Source: Xenoacremonium recifei (lineage: Eukaryota; Ascomycota; Sordariomycetes; Hypocreales; Nectriaceae). From it: a stretch of DNA of 64,000 nucleotides. Under the pieces are notes generated by a model. That model did not search any database. It had not been told where the DNA came from and saw nothing but the letters and a program-made list of their open reading frames with translations. The stretch is taken from assembly GCA_012184525.1 (NCBI GenBank), contig WOFQ01000021.1:124001-188000 (forward strand), given 5' to 3'. Below are positions 11,009 to 21,802 of the stretch, one piece after another. Position numbers and translations under genes: made by a program. Numbering within the stretch: position 1 is the first letter of the stretch; every line of letters starts with the position of its first letter.

Positions 11009-12621
11009 ACAGCAAAGCAACACCAGCTATGACCGTGATGCTTCTTGTTCTACTTCACTTGTGAATACCTTATTGTTCTGCGGGGACGGATGCTTGGAGA
11101 CTTTTGTTTTGGGTGGGATTTTGGAGAATCTTTTCATACCTTGGCTACTGCGTGGCATTTCACTTCTGCCCATGGGATCGGCGCATGATACCACTGTGGC
11201 GTTAAGGCGGCTTGCACGGAAGTGCAGTTGCTTGTTTGTTCAGGAAACTAGGAGTAGGGAATGGAAAGATTTCGTCAAGAACGAATGAACCCCCCATGTG
11301 ATGCCCACCACCTGACTTCATACGTACTTGATGACTGTTCCATTGCATCCGGCACTCTCACGTAATAAATTACCCAACTAGCGCCTTGTTGGGAGCTTGG
11401 CTCATGCATGTGAGAGGTCCCGTGAGCAAACACATGATGTATACAGCAGCTCTGCTCTATCGGACACGACCAAGAGCCTGAGCCTTCCGCTTTTGCAGGG
11501 GCAATAATAAAGGCAATTCCGAGCCGCAAAGCTTAATCTGTCGACGTAGAGTGTCACGTGGCAGAGGCCTGCACTGTCCCCTGGGACGGAAGGCCCCTGC
11601 GACTACCGATTACATACAGTAGCACCTTCCGCCGGTCCTTACATCTGGTTCCTTCCCCGAGGCAACCAACTACAAGTACGTATCTTACCTGCCTTAGTCT
11701 ATCTCGTCTATCTCATCGCCCATCCCATCTGACCCAACTGCTCCATCCTTCATCATCAGCTGCTCCTCGCTTGCGACCAACACTCTCGACTCGAGACTAC
11801 CCTGATCTGATTCTCGGCGGAGCATGCCTCTCCGCTCCCGGCAGAGGCGCCCGGGCTAATGCCTTAGAGTCTTAGACTACCTGTCACTCGGCCTTGATAG
11901 TGGTCAGCGACAATCTTTAGTGCACCCTACGATGGCAGTGAGTTGTTCGCACTCTTCTCCACTGCATCATTTCACTGACTGTCGGACAGGTTTACTTTGC
12001 TGAAACGGAGCAAGATCCCCGTCAGCACGAGCTGACTCTGCGCTTTGACGCGTCGCTCCGCTTGGTGGTAGCATCGGGTGGCCTTTAGCCTCTGCTTTCA
12101 CGCATCTCTTCGCCAGTCACATCTGCCTGTGGCCCGACACCACTTCTCCGGGCTATGATTCGTCAGTCCAACCAAGCCTCAAGCACTACCGAACTTATCA
12201 CACTTCGATGCTGGTCAAAGTCTTGCATGTTCCGAAGATGTCATTACTACGGCATTGCTGTTCACGATCCATACGAAATGCTTGCTTGATTCGCTTGTAC
12301 TCAATCAGATATCCGCCCATAACAATATCCTGCCATGCCAATTCGATAACCTGTTTCTGCAACTTAAACGCCCAAAATACCCTCAGCACGTGGAAAACTG
12401 CCCTTCTGCATTCCCGGGTCGCCACAATGTCTCACACCCCCACTATTATCGTTCAACGCTCGTCTCGGGGATCCTCATTCGCTTTCCCTGCGACCCGTCC
12501 TGTCGCTCGGGATCTGACTGGTCAGGTAGTCAAATGAAACGATCGAGACGACTAAACCGGGAACTGCCGCTCGTCGACCGACTGTAACGCGTTTTTCGGG
12601 CGCTCTGAAGGAAAAGAAAGT
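11009..12621. other. Gene-free spacer
   Basis: Only short open frames without domains are present. The first few hundred bases are presumably the 3' UTR and terminator of the wall-protein gene. I see no tRNA or transposon signature. Confidence 0.45.
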
Positions 12622-12819
12622 TTAGGGACATTGTCCGAGAGCGCACATCTTGCAAAGCGTGTCGTTGGGTTGAACGGGGTTGAAGCAGTTGTGGACCGAA
12701 TTGTGTTCGCAAATCCCATTGGCGTAGTTGACCTTGTCTGGGATATCCCGGGAAGCTTTTGATCTGGACGACGGCGGCATGAGTGCATCTGGACAATTGT
12801 GCTTCTTGTCTCGTGCCAT
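12622..12819 (-). CDS. Small Cys-rich protein, possible zinc ribbon (65 aa)
   Basis: This is a candidate intronless gene of 65 residues (MARDKKHNCP...CALGQCP). Cysteines are at positions 9, 37, 45, 56, 59 and 64, with His39 and His44 near the first pair of the C-terminal group. The spacing C-x7-C-x10-C-x2-C would suit a small zinc-binding knuckle. The start ATG sits in a good context (GGACCATGGC). A longer upstream extension of the same frame (to 12942) looks like leader sequence. There is no signal peptide, so this is probably intracellular. I do not recognise the family. It is the only convincing coding candidate in a 5.3-kb spacer, and other frames overlapping it (12530-13012, 12552-12788) look like shadows. 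It could still be a chance open frame. Confidence 0.45.
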   Translation of the reverse strand: MARDKKHNCPDALMPPSSRSKASRDIPDKVNYANGICEHNSVHNCFNPVQPNDTLCKMCALGQCP

Positions 12820-15800
12820 GGTCCTCGAATGCGGAATGTGCCGAGATGGTCTGTTGGCCTTGGCCGTGGCCTTTGACAGCGAGCGAAAAAGGAAGCCCGA
12901 AGGGTGTCCTATGCTTGGAAAGAAGTAACGAGAGCGAGACAAGAATAGTCGAGAGAAGAAAGGAGTTGTGGAAATCGGTGATTCTTAAGTGGTGGGAGGG
13001 GCTCACTGACACTCACCCCAGGCTGAGCAAACAACTCGCAGATGCACACCCCATAGCGGGACTTTCGGTTTCCCAGGCTTGTTGGCAGACGGTACTCCGT
13101 ACCTTGGCCGGGAAGGGTAGCCTTCGGCTTCTGGTTCGTGTTCCATGACTATCGAACGAGATTCTCCTTTCCCCTTTCAGGCATTTGCTTTTGAGTGGGC
13201 TCAGTCAAACGTGGAGTGAGAATTCGACAACATGCGCCCAGAACCCTGGGCCATTGTGCCAAATTGCGCTGGCCAGGCCATCATGAGCTCCTAATCCATG
13301 AGAATGGTTCATGGGCTTCATTCATGTCTCAGGTACCACACCCCATGAAAGCTTGTTTGCGCCTCCAGGGAATCCGTGCTTACATCGACACACAGCCCGT
13401 CAACGTCAGCCTACACACCTGTCCCCGAGACCCTTGTTTGCAGAGCAGCCTGTTAGCTCGTTTCTTGACTTGCAATCAGGCCGCAGGGATGCCGCAGGAG
13501 GCGCCGCAGATTCAGTCTTCCCCGTTCTAAGAATGGTTGAATGCAGGTTGCCCGAGATGGAGCGCTGGCCAAGCCCACGACGGAGGGGGCATGACAGATC
13601 CAGCAGGCCATCGAGGGACTCAGGGACCAAGGAGAAGGGCCTACGGCCTTCGCTTCCCCGCAACTTACTGGCTTGGACAGGTCTGGTCTGGGCTCGATTG
13701 CGTCAAGCGTTAGCAACGGTGACCCAAGGATGGAGCCAGAAACTGATATCTGACTATTCTCTTCGTCCTAAGGGGGGTGATTGGACGACTGTGTGGGGGG
13801 CCGGTCGACGGCCCTTCTCAGACCCTTTGCCGCGTCGTCCGTCAGTGCAATCTCGCTGACCCGCTACCTAGTTTTGCAGGATCTCGTCGACTGGGCCGTT
13901 GAAAGGGCTCCGTCGACGGCCGCCGTTACTGGTAAAGGGCCCCAAGGTCGATGCCTACAAATAGCCTCTGATCCTGTCCACCCCTCCCTCAGCGTTGCAC
14001 CTGGATCGGGAGGCGACGTTATCTCAATCTCAATCGGCTGCATTTATCCACTAGATCGATGGCTCACCTGCGGCTGAAGGCAGGGCCGCATGACTGCGCG
14101 TGAGTATCCCTGTCGGTTTGTGTTACACACGACACGAGTGCTGTGGCGGGTGACATCCGGGCATCACGACGGCCATTCATGCGCCCATCCGGGCGTCATC
14201 ATCCCCCTTGATATGCAGCGAGGCGCTTTCTAGGCCGTCCAATTCGTCTCCTTGGATGCTTGGCTGCAAACAGATCGATTGCCGGCGGCAAATAGCTCGC
14301 CTCCACGTATCCGCGGGTCAGGCCGCCGAATCAGGGCGCCGGCCGAGGTTGTGACTGGACCGCGAGGCTACACTATGCATGAGGATTGTACATGGCAGCT
14401 TAAGTACACAGCCTGTCTCGTGATTCCGTCTCCAAGCCTCTGTCACTTTTCAAATTCCACTTGGGAGCCCCGAAAGTGATAGATCTCTCGAGCTCGCAGT
14501 CTCGCCTCTCAGTCTCGCAAGGGGTTCCCCGTCGAACCGAAGCCGTCCTGACTCTTACGCGTGCGAGTCTGCTACGCCGCACACTTTGCCACTGGCTCTT
14601 ACTCAGTACCTACGCTGTCCTCGGACATCTAGACTTGGATGGACACGCGCGTATTAGCGGGAGTTGGTGGCAGGAGACCGCGTGTCCCGACGATATCTCT
14701 CGCATACGGATAGCGACCGGGAAACCGGCTTTTCCAGAAGCGAATTCTACGGGCTTTCCCCCGATTTGATTTGCTATTGCGCCACTCGCTACCCGTTAAC
14801 CTTGGGTCATGTATGCAGGGAACCGCTTTCAGTTATAACCAAATCAAGGACGGAATGATGGACTCTAGGCGACCTAGGCTCTGATGGAAGTGCCGAATGC
14901 GATACACACTTTGGGTCCATCCTTCGGGCTAATTAGCTACATCAACGGCCCCCTCCGGACAAGGATCCCTAACTTCTCTGGGCGCATGAAGCATTCCATC
15001 GTTGACATCCTACGCTCGATCTAGGAAGTCAATACTGCGGGCTGCAGATCTTCTTACGGACTCCGCGGCTTGCCTCGACTCTCAACGCAGTCTCGACTCA
15101 ACCTGAAGGCCTTTCTGTGCTGCAAAAAAACGCTCAGGAGGGCAATATTTGCAGTATTGAGGCAGAAACCCGCTCTGTCAAAGAGAGCGGTGTGCGCCTA
15201 GTGAAACGCCCAGCGGGGTGAAACGGCTGTCTCTCCAGTCAACTTCTGGAGATGCCTTCGTCAGCGGAGACTTGCAAGAAAGAAGTGGATTGCGCCGAGT
15301 CTCGTATAGGCTACCGAGCCGCTGGCGAGAGAAGAGCGGTCACTCTGGAAGGAATATTAAAGTCCTGCGTTTTGAGCGGCCCCTTATGCCAGCCAGCCAT
15401 TTGAAAGATATTACGAGCCAAGTGGCTCTAGCTTCAGACAACCGAGACCACACAAACCAGCTCTTCTGGACATATAGGCCGACATATTGATGACCGACAT
15501 ATTGATGAATTAGGTAAGTCAACGCTGTTGATAGATCGTCAGACTCACTTGAAGTGGTTGAGAATTTCCGCATATCTGAATCGGTACTTCGTTCTCCGAG
15601 CTCCATACTCTTATTCCCTTTTTAGTTGTGCGCCGAAGCCGGCCTGTTCGGTTCCCACGCCGAGAACCCACGGCATTCGAAGTCCCAGGATCTCGGTCCC
15701 CTCCGGGGATGCGTTTCAACACCTCGAAATCAGCCTCCAATGCAGAAGCAAATGCAAACCCCAGACTTCCCTCGATGGGTGTCGTCCATCGTGCTCTAAC

Positions 15801-16323
15801 GTCTCAACGCCATCCCCAAGACCCCGGCTCCGCTCGAATCGGCTCTGATGCCGAGAAACTCTCTGCGGATCCGGCCCGTCCCGGGCACAAAAGCGCGGAG
15901 TTAGTCGACAATGGACGACGAAACCCGTCTAGATCGGCCAGGATTTGTTAAGACTGGCACGGGAGCTACCTTAGGCTAACGTGCCTTTCGGGATGGATAC
16001 GACGCGGTGATTGTTGGTTCCCTCTGTCGCCGAGTTTTAGGGGAGGATGGGGGAAGGATTTTGATAAAGACCAGCGTCTAAGGCAACGTCTCCACTGGCT
16101 GGTCTAGACGTGTCAGGGGCTGGGCTGGGGAGGCTCATTGCATCATTATGACCCAGTCGAATGAGACGTCTTATCATAATCCTTCTCCTATTCTTACGCC
16201 ACGCGCAAAAGCAATATAGGAACCCTCGCCCCCTTTCCAAGCAGATCATACTGACAATCTCAAAGTTCTGGGATCTAACAAAGAATTCAAACAGTAACGC
16301 ATAGGATTCGAAGCTTCGAGCAA
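12820..16323. other. Gene-free spacer, 3.5 kb
   Basis: No open frame here carries a recognisable domain. I see no long terminal repeats and no transposase or reverse-transcriptase remnants. The only local structure I noticed is a perfect 15-bp tandem duplication at 15479-15508 (listed separately). Confidence 0.45.
15479..15508. repeat. Perfect tandem duplication, 2 x 15 bp
   Basis: The unit CCGACATATTGATGA occurs twice in direct tandem with no mismatch. It lies in a non-coding spacer. Confidence 0.9.
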
Positions 16324-18722
16324 TCACACAATCGTCACAGTAACCAATTTGGCATCCTTCGTGAACATGGTCCTCGCAACCGTCCAGCTCTCAATGTGCT
16401 GATTCCAAGCCCCTATTCTCTCCGCCGCACCGGGCACCTTGGCGCTGGGCTTCAGGATCAGCCCCTGGTGGTTGGGGTGCGAGTTCTTGGGGTCGAGCTC
16501 GAAGTGGCTGAAGACGGTCCCGACAAACAGGCAGAAAATCAAACCTCGGACGGGATTCTCGGCGGCGACAACGTATTCGGCGTCCCGCGCGTCGTCGTAG
16601 TCCAGGTGCAGCGAGTTGAACTCGTCCTGGGACGTGATGGGGATCTGGTCGGCCCAACCCTTGGGAATGGGCGCCGTGTCGGGGATCAGCGCGATGGCGC
16701 ACATGGCACCGATGACGGTGATGCTGCCACCCGACACGTTGCCAAACGGTGACGGCCCGGTTGGGTTGCACGAGGCTTTGAGGACAGCGAAGCGAGGGTC
16801 CTGCTTGTACTTGAAGGTTTCGGCCCAACGTGCGAGCTTGGGCTTCGTCTCGTACTCCCACCTAATTCCGGGACGCCCGTCGCCGTGTGCGAGGGAAGCC
16901 CAAGACCACGACGGAGGAGTGGTGACACCCAAAGCTCCCCGTCGGGCTCCTGCTTCTCCGTACTGCAGCTTCCAAAGCAGGTCCCGAGCCAGGGTGCTCT
17001 TCCACATGCCTGCAAGGTACTCGTCGTTTGGCATGTGCTGCGAGAATCGGGTAGCAAGACCGCCCAGAGCTGGAAGCCTGTCTGTCTCGTACGTGAGATC
17101 CAGAAGCGTGTAGTCCTCCACGACTGTCCTCCACAACCCATGGATCTGAGCACGATTGAGAGAGGACAGAGTCGAGATTCGGTGCTTGGACGCGCTCCAA
17201 CCATCGCCACCTGTGGCGGAGCCGTCCAAGACCCGGCACTCGCAACGCTGCTGTTCGATGCAATCCCAGACCATCTCGTTCGAATGGAAGTGAACCGTCC
17301 GCGGAGCCAAATTTCTCTCCTGATACACCCAGCCTCTCTGGATCAGCGGCGCAGTATCCTTGTGCATGTTGATCCAGCGGAGCGTCTGCATCGCCTCATG
17401 GGACGAGTTCAATGTCAGCCTCACTTTGAAAGCCCCATTATAACGATCATCCATGCCGTCCATACTCGACACAGTGTAGGACTTCATCTCGCACTTTCGA
17501 ATCTTCGAAACGGGCTTGAGATCGGGCTTGTCAGGTGAGGCTTGGACGAAGCTATTCGCCCATTTCCAGGTATCCCGTGATGTCCATCGCGGTCTGAGGA
17601 ACCCTTCAGCGCCCCCAGAGGATCGCGTAGTGGCGATGTTGAGATAGCAGTTTGCGTAGATATCTGCCATTACCGCTGACTGCTCCTCCCAGTCCTTGAT
17701 GTCCCCCTGAATGATGCATAGCGAGTCAATCCAAAGATACCTCAAGCCCATCGCACTTGTGATCAACACGGCATCTTGGAAAGTCGGCGGCATGGCCCTG
17801 AGGTTGATGCCCTCCTTCCTGCTAGCCAAGGTCTCCTTAGTGGTCGTAAGCAACGGTTCTCTGCCCCAGCAATGGCTCAGAGCCACGTAAAGGTCCTTTT
17901 TGGCACCAGGCTCAACAAGACGAATATTGTTGTCCGATAAATCGAGGACTCGTTTGGGGAGCTCCCTGGGCGCCTGCGTCGTAGCATATGTCTTGCACAT
18001 GTGGTGATGATCCACACAATTTTGGAGCCATCCCTGGATAGTAGCCGCGTACTCGCCAGTTTCAGGGGTCGTTATGACATCTTGAGCTCTTCCGACCATG
18101 CTAAGACCTTGTGGATTGTCTAGTCGGTGTTAGAATATCATTCAAACATCTAGAACCTCCATTCAAACTTGCCTCGAGTCTGGCTGAATACCTCAAGTTC
18201 GAATTCTTCGGCGTGATCTTTGGTGGTCCTGGGAAGAGAGAAGTGCAATCTCAGAACAAGTTTCAAGCTTGGAGTAACCCTTTGTTGTGTAGTAACAGGC
18301 TTGGGTTTCTTCAAATTGGTGGATCCGAGGTCGACGATCTCGTCCACATCACTGCCCTCGGCCTCGTCGTCCACATCCTGCCATGTGACCTGAGAAGCAG
18401 TCTCGCTGGCTGTTTCGTCGTTCTCATCTCCATTCTCATCTGTCTGGCCGATATCATCCATCGCCACCAGATAATCAACGGCGTGACATCTTGAGGCCTC
18501 CAAGCCACTCTCATTGAGGAACGACTCAACGGCGTCCCGGACAAGGGCGCATGTTGCGCAGACGGCGTCTTCGCGAGGGAAATTTCCAGCTGCCGAGCCC
18601 TTGAGCTCATAACCACTCATCCAGTGCCGGGAGGCTTGTCCGAGAGAGCAGGTCAGCTCGTTCAATCGACGCAGTTTGGCCGCGTCAAGGTTGTAGCACA
18701 CAAGGCAGGTCGGCGGCGGCAT
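16324..18722 (-). CDS. HET-domain (heterokaryon incompatibility) protein
   Basis: Exons are 18722-18169 and 18100-16324, with a 68-nt intron (donor GTTTGA, branch CTAAC, acceptor CTTAG), giving 776 residues. The HET domain is clear. Block 1 is YVALSHCWG (about 256-264), block 2 is YLWIDSLCIIQ (about 306-316) with the helix FQDAVLITSAMGLR before it, and block 3 is WEEQSAVMADIYANCYLNIATT (about 323-343). A further conserved motif, QRGWVYQERNLAPRTVHF, follows. HET proteins mediate non-self recognition and regulated cell death in filamentous fungi. The N-terminal 100 residues hold two CxxC pairs (CLVCYNL, CATCAL), followed by an acidic linker. The start is the ATG at 722 of the 18-kb block (MPPPTCLVCYNL); an upstream TTG is not a likely start. 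The donor is weak, so the exact junction (RGN/MVGR, or a shift of up to 10 nt using GGAG|GTTCTA) needs transcript data. No partner such as a STAND or sesB-like gene lies next to it. Confidence 0.9.
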
Positions 18723-19508
18723 ATTGCAGCGAGTCGTCAAAAATGTCTAAATCAGCGTTGAAAACCGAAGATTGCCGGAAACTCGCTCGAGAAGCGCCCA
18801 ACTCCAGATTTTCTATCCGGCTATGTGGCGATGGTTTGATGCCCAACCACGTCAGAAGAGCTGACAGCCTCAGGCTATCTGCATCCAGGCTCCAGGCTGC
18901 AGCCCCTCTCAGCCCGTGAGGCTGACTGTCCACTCAGGTGACCCAAAGGTGCCCAACACAAGAATTCGGCACAAGCTGGATTCATGCGCTGCGGGGGCAG
19001 AATCGTACCAATTCCCGAGTCCACAACATAACCTGCTGCATTGATTTTGGGTGCGGCCTCGGATATCGGGCATCATGATGAGTGCCCAATACTATTGAAA
19101 CTCATGTTCGGATATATATTCTCGAGGTGTTTTGAAGTAGATTGCTGTCAACCTCTCATGAATTGGACATCGAAGAGATGATCCAATGCAGATTTTCGTC
19201 CTTTTCCGAGGCACGAATAAAGTCGATAGTACAGTAGGTTCGCGGCCAGACTCTCGACGACGAAGATATCTGTCTTTCTAGGTTTGCCGGCTCCTCTGCA
19301 GATTGATTAACCTGTCAAGCTAGCTCACGGTCAACTTTTCACAATAAATGAAATTATACTCCCATTGAGTTCTCGCCATGCTATCTCACGAAACAACCGG
19401 TGAGTACTTCAGACTGGATCACAACACCACGCAGCGTGGAATGAATGCCCCGCAGCGAAAGTTCACCTCAACTCAATCTGCCAACTCTGTGCGCCTTTCC
19501 TGAACTGC
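18723..19508. other. Intergenic spacer
   Basis: This contains the upstream region of the HET gene and the 3' flank of the next minus-strand gene. I see no gene in it. Confidence 0.5.
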
Positions 19509-20256
19509 TCACATCGACGGCTTCCGGCTTTTTTTAGGGTTAGGGTTGTATTCAAGCCAGTGGAGAGCAAACAGAAGCAGGACAAGAATGTAAATGATGA
19601 AGGTAGCGATGACGGCAACGTAGGCAAGGGGTGTGCCGATCTTGAAAAACATATCGGTGCCCTTCTTTCTTCGGCGGTTCAAGATCACTTCGCCAGTGGC
19701 ATGGAAAAGTAGAGGCATGGGAAACCAGTTGGAGAGCTTCTATATTGTAGTGTTAGCGGGCCAGTTCCGAGCATTTGACATCTGATGACGCACCGAGACA
19801 GGTGCAGGCTGTTCTGATAGTTCCTGGTTCCTTTTCTCATTCTGAGCTTCAATATCGTCACCAGTACCATCCTAAACACGGCTTCTGGTCAAACTAGCGC
19901 TCTTCTAGTAGTTCAGCTGTAATCTTGCTGAAAGTACTCACTGTGCCGCCCGCACCCATGGTAGAAGTGATGCTCTCGGCATACGTGCTGAACATTTGCC
20001 CGTGCTTCTTCAGGTCAACTTCAATTATTTTCAAAGAGAATCTGGTAAGGCTTACCTGGTCTGCTGATCTCCGCGGGTACGCCACGGCGGTGGGTGAGGT
20101 GAAAAATCTGTACTCCGTGATAGGAGTAGGTGAAGAAAAGCCGGCCTTACTCGATGCTGGTAACATCGTGGTATGAAACATCGTATCGGTATCGTGATTT
20201 GCCTCCGATCCAGAAGCTGCGGAGAGCAAAACGATACCCAGTAACAACTTCTTCAT
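19509..20256 (-). CDS. Small four-exon single-pass membrane protein, unknown
   Basis: Proposed exons are 20256-20056, 20007-19942, 19871-19794 and 19739-19509, giving 191 residues with every junction in frame. The protein starts with a signal peptide (MKKLLLGIVLLSAASGSEA). A Ser/Thr/Pro-rich ectodomain follows, then a charged segment (DGTGDDIEAQNEKRNQELSE), then a basic stretch (LNRRRKKGTD). A transmembrane helix (about YVAVIATFIIYILVLLLFAL) and a short Lys/Arg-rich cytoplasmic tail end it. This would be a type I membrane protein at the secretory pathway or plasma membrane. The last three exons are well supported by donors GTGAGT and GTGCGT and acceptors TTTAG and ATATAG. The first intron (48 nt, donor GTAAGC, acceptor CTGAAG) is in frame and stop-free, so it may be retained, adding 16 residues. 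I do not recognise the family. Confidence 0.65.
19534..19548 (+). repeat. Two-copy TTAGGG telomere-like tract inside a coding exon
   Basis: TTAGGGTTAGGGTTG sits in the last exon of the small membrane-protein gene, where the minus strand encodes YNPNPK. Two copies could be chance or a relic of interstitial telomeric DNA. Confidence 0.5.
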
Positions 20257-21140
20257 GGAGCTGGAACCGATCTCGTGACCACCACGAAAGGGTTGGAAAT
20301 CAAGGAATAATACTATGATAACAAGTAATGGGACGGAGAAGAAAGAGACGAAAACAACTTTCAAGTAGACAGAGCTTTTATTGAAACTGGAGAAAAGAAG
20401 TTGAGGGAAGGAGGTTCACCTAAGTTGAGATGTTGCCAGCATCGTGGTTTCCAATGTTTGGAGCTACCTACCGGTCAGCGGACGCACTTGCCTCCCCTGA
20501 ACTGCGTGGGAGCACTTTCCCTCTAGTTTGGGGTCATTGCATCATTGATTCTAGCAAGAATTCGAGGCTCATAAGAATAAAAATAGCATTTAGAGGATGG
20601 CCAGTTGTTTTCTGGCTGACAGAAATGGCTGATGAGATGCATGTTTAACGAGGAAGGTTAAAGATTTCAAAAGAAAGAAGGATTTCACCCAGCAGGGGGC
20701 AGATCCCCAGTTTATACTAGTCTCGGTCCTAAAGAAGACTTGTCATTTCAATATGGACTGATTCTCACACAAGCACTTCGGGTTTGTAGATCATTAAGAG
20801 GGCGGATGGAATGATGCGGACGTTTGTTGCGGCACAGTCGAGTACTTGAGACTTTCTGACGCTGCAACACGTCATGACTCATGGAACACAACAAACACGC
20901 GGTAGTTTTGCTCCTGTCACCTCCAGCCATTCCGGCTACAAACGCACATCGAAAGGGCCATAGTTATTTTTATAGTGTGCTGTATTATTTTTTATTTATA
21001 AGAATCTACTTGCGTCGGTGGGTATCAACTCGTCGTTTGGATCAGGAATCCAGCAGAGCTGGGTCGCCGGCACCCAAGCTCTGTCCCAAGTTCCAACTTC
21101 CCCAAATCCCAATCTCGACATGTCACTTCGCTAGGACAGC
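20257..21140. other. Intergenic spacer between two small minus-strand genes
   Basis: This holds the promoter and 5' leader of the four-exon membrane-protein gene (right side of that gene) and the 3' flank of the secreted-protein gene. The frame of the membrane protein stays open upstream to 20364, but only from a TTG. I see no other gene. It has AT-rich patches, for example TATTTTTTATTTATA near 20985. Confidence 0.5.
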
Positions 21141-21802
21141 TTAATCATCCGAAGGCTCCGACGTGCCCTGGAAGTCGACGCTTTGGCTCGTGGCGCCGGC
21201 GCTGTCCTGGTCGGTCTGGACGTTGCCGTCCAGCTTGGTCTGCTCCTCATCAATCTTGTCCTGGTTGTCGTCGCCCTGAGCCTGCTGGATCTGCAGAGCC
21301 AAAACCTCCAGCTGCAGCTTCAGGACCTTGTTCTTGATCTTGCTGTGGGTATTGTCAGCATGCCGATGTCTCAACTGCGGTAAGTGTTAGGTTGCGGAGT
21401 AGCTTACCCGACTGAAAGGGCCTTGCCCTCGTCGGTATCCTCTCCAGCGGCATCAATAGCGTCGTTGAAACCACCATCGTCTGTCTCAGCAGCCTCGGCC
21501 GTCTCCCGGGCAGCCTGGAGGATAGCCAAATCGTTGTCGCTAACACCAGCCAAGTCGGCTTGGAATTGCGCGATCTAGATGGAGTTAGTTTAAGGCCAAC
21601 ATCTCCCAGGTCCTTCCCTGTAAGCACTTACCGGGAACTTTTCAGCAACCTCCGCAAGAGCGTTACCGGCCACACCATCTGAGATCTGGAAATCAGAGTA
21701 GTTCTGGACCGTCAGAAGGTCGTCACGCTTCTGCTTGGGCGTGGGAGCGGCAATGCTGGAAACAGCCAGAGCGGCGAAAACGGCGATCTTGGAGAAATAC
21801 AT
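21141..21802 (-). CDS. Small secreted protein with pro-region, effector-like
   Basis: Exons are 21802-21632, 21574-21408 and 21342-21141. The introns are 57 and 65 nt with donors GTAAGT and GTAAGC, the second with a CTAAC branch point, giving 179 residues. The signal peptide MYFSKIAVFAALAVSSIAA is followed by PTPKQKR, a likely Kex2 site after KR, so the mature protein probably begins at DDLLTVQNY. The rest is cysteine-free, acidic and predicted helical: an alanine/glutamate-rich segment (LAILQAARETAEAAE), then KIKNKVLKLQLEVLALQIQQ, which has a leucine heptad pattern, and an acidic disordered end (EPSDD). It has the general look of the small secreted proteins found across plant-associated ascomycetes. 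I cannot assign an activity. The fungus could secrete it during colonisation or use it in its own wall. Confidence 0.85.

Noticed and set aside
12530..13012. 160-residue minus-strand frame overlapping the small Cys-rich candidate
   Set aside because: Non-ATG-supported, low-quality composition. The overlapping 65-residue frame has better Cys patterning and start context.
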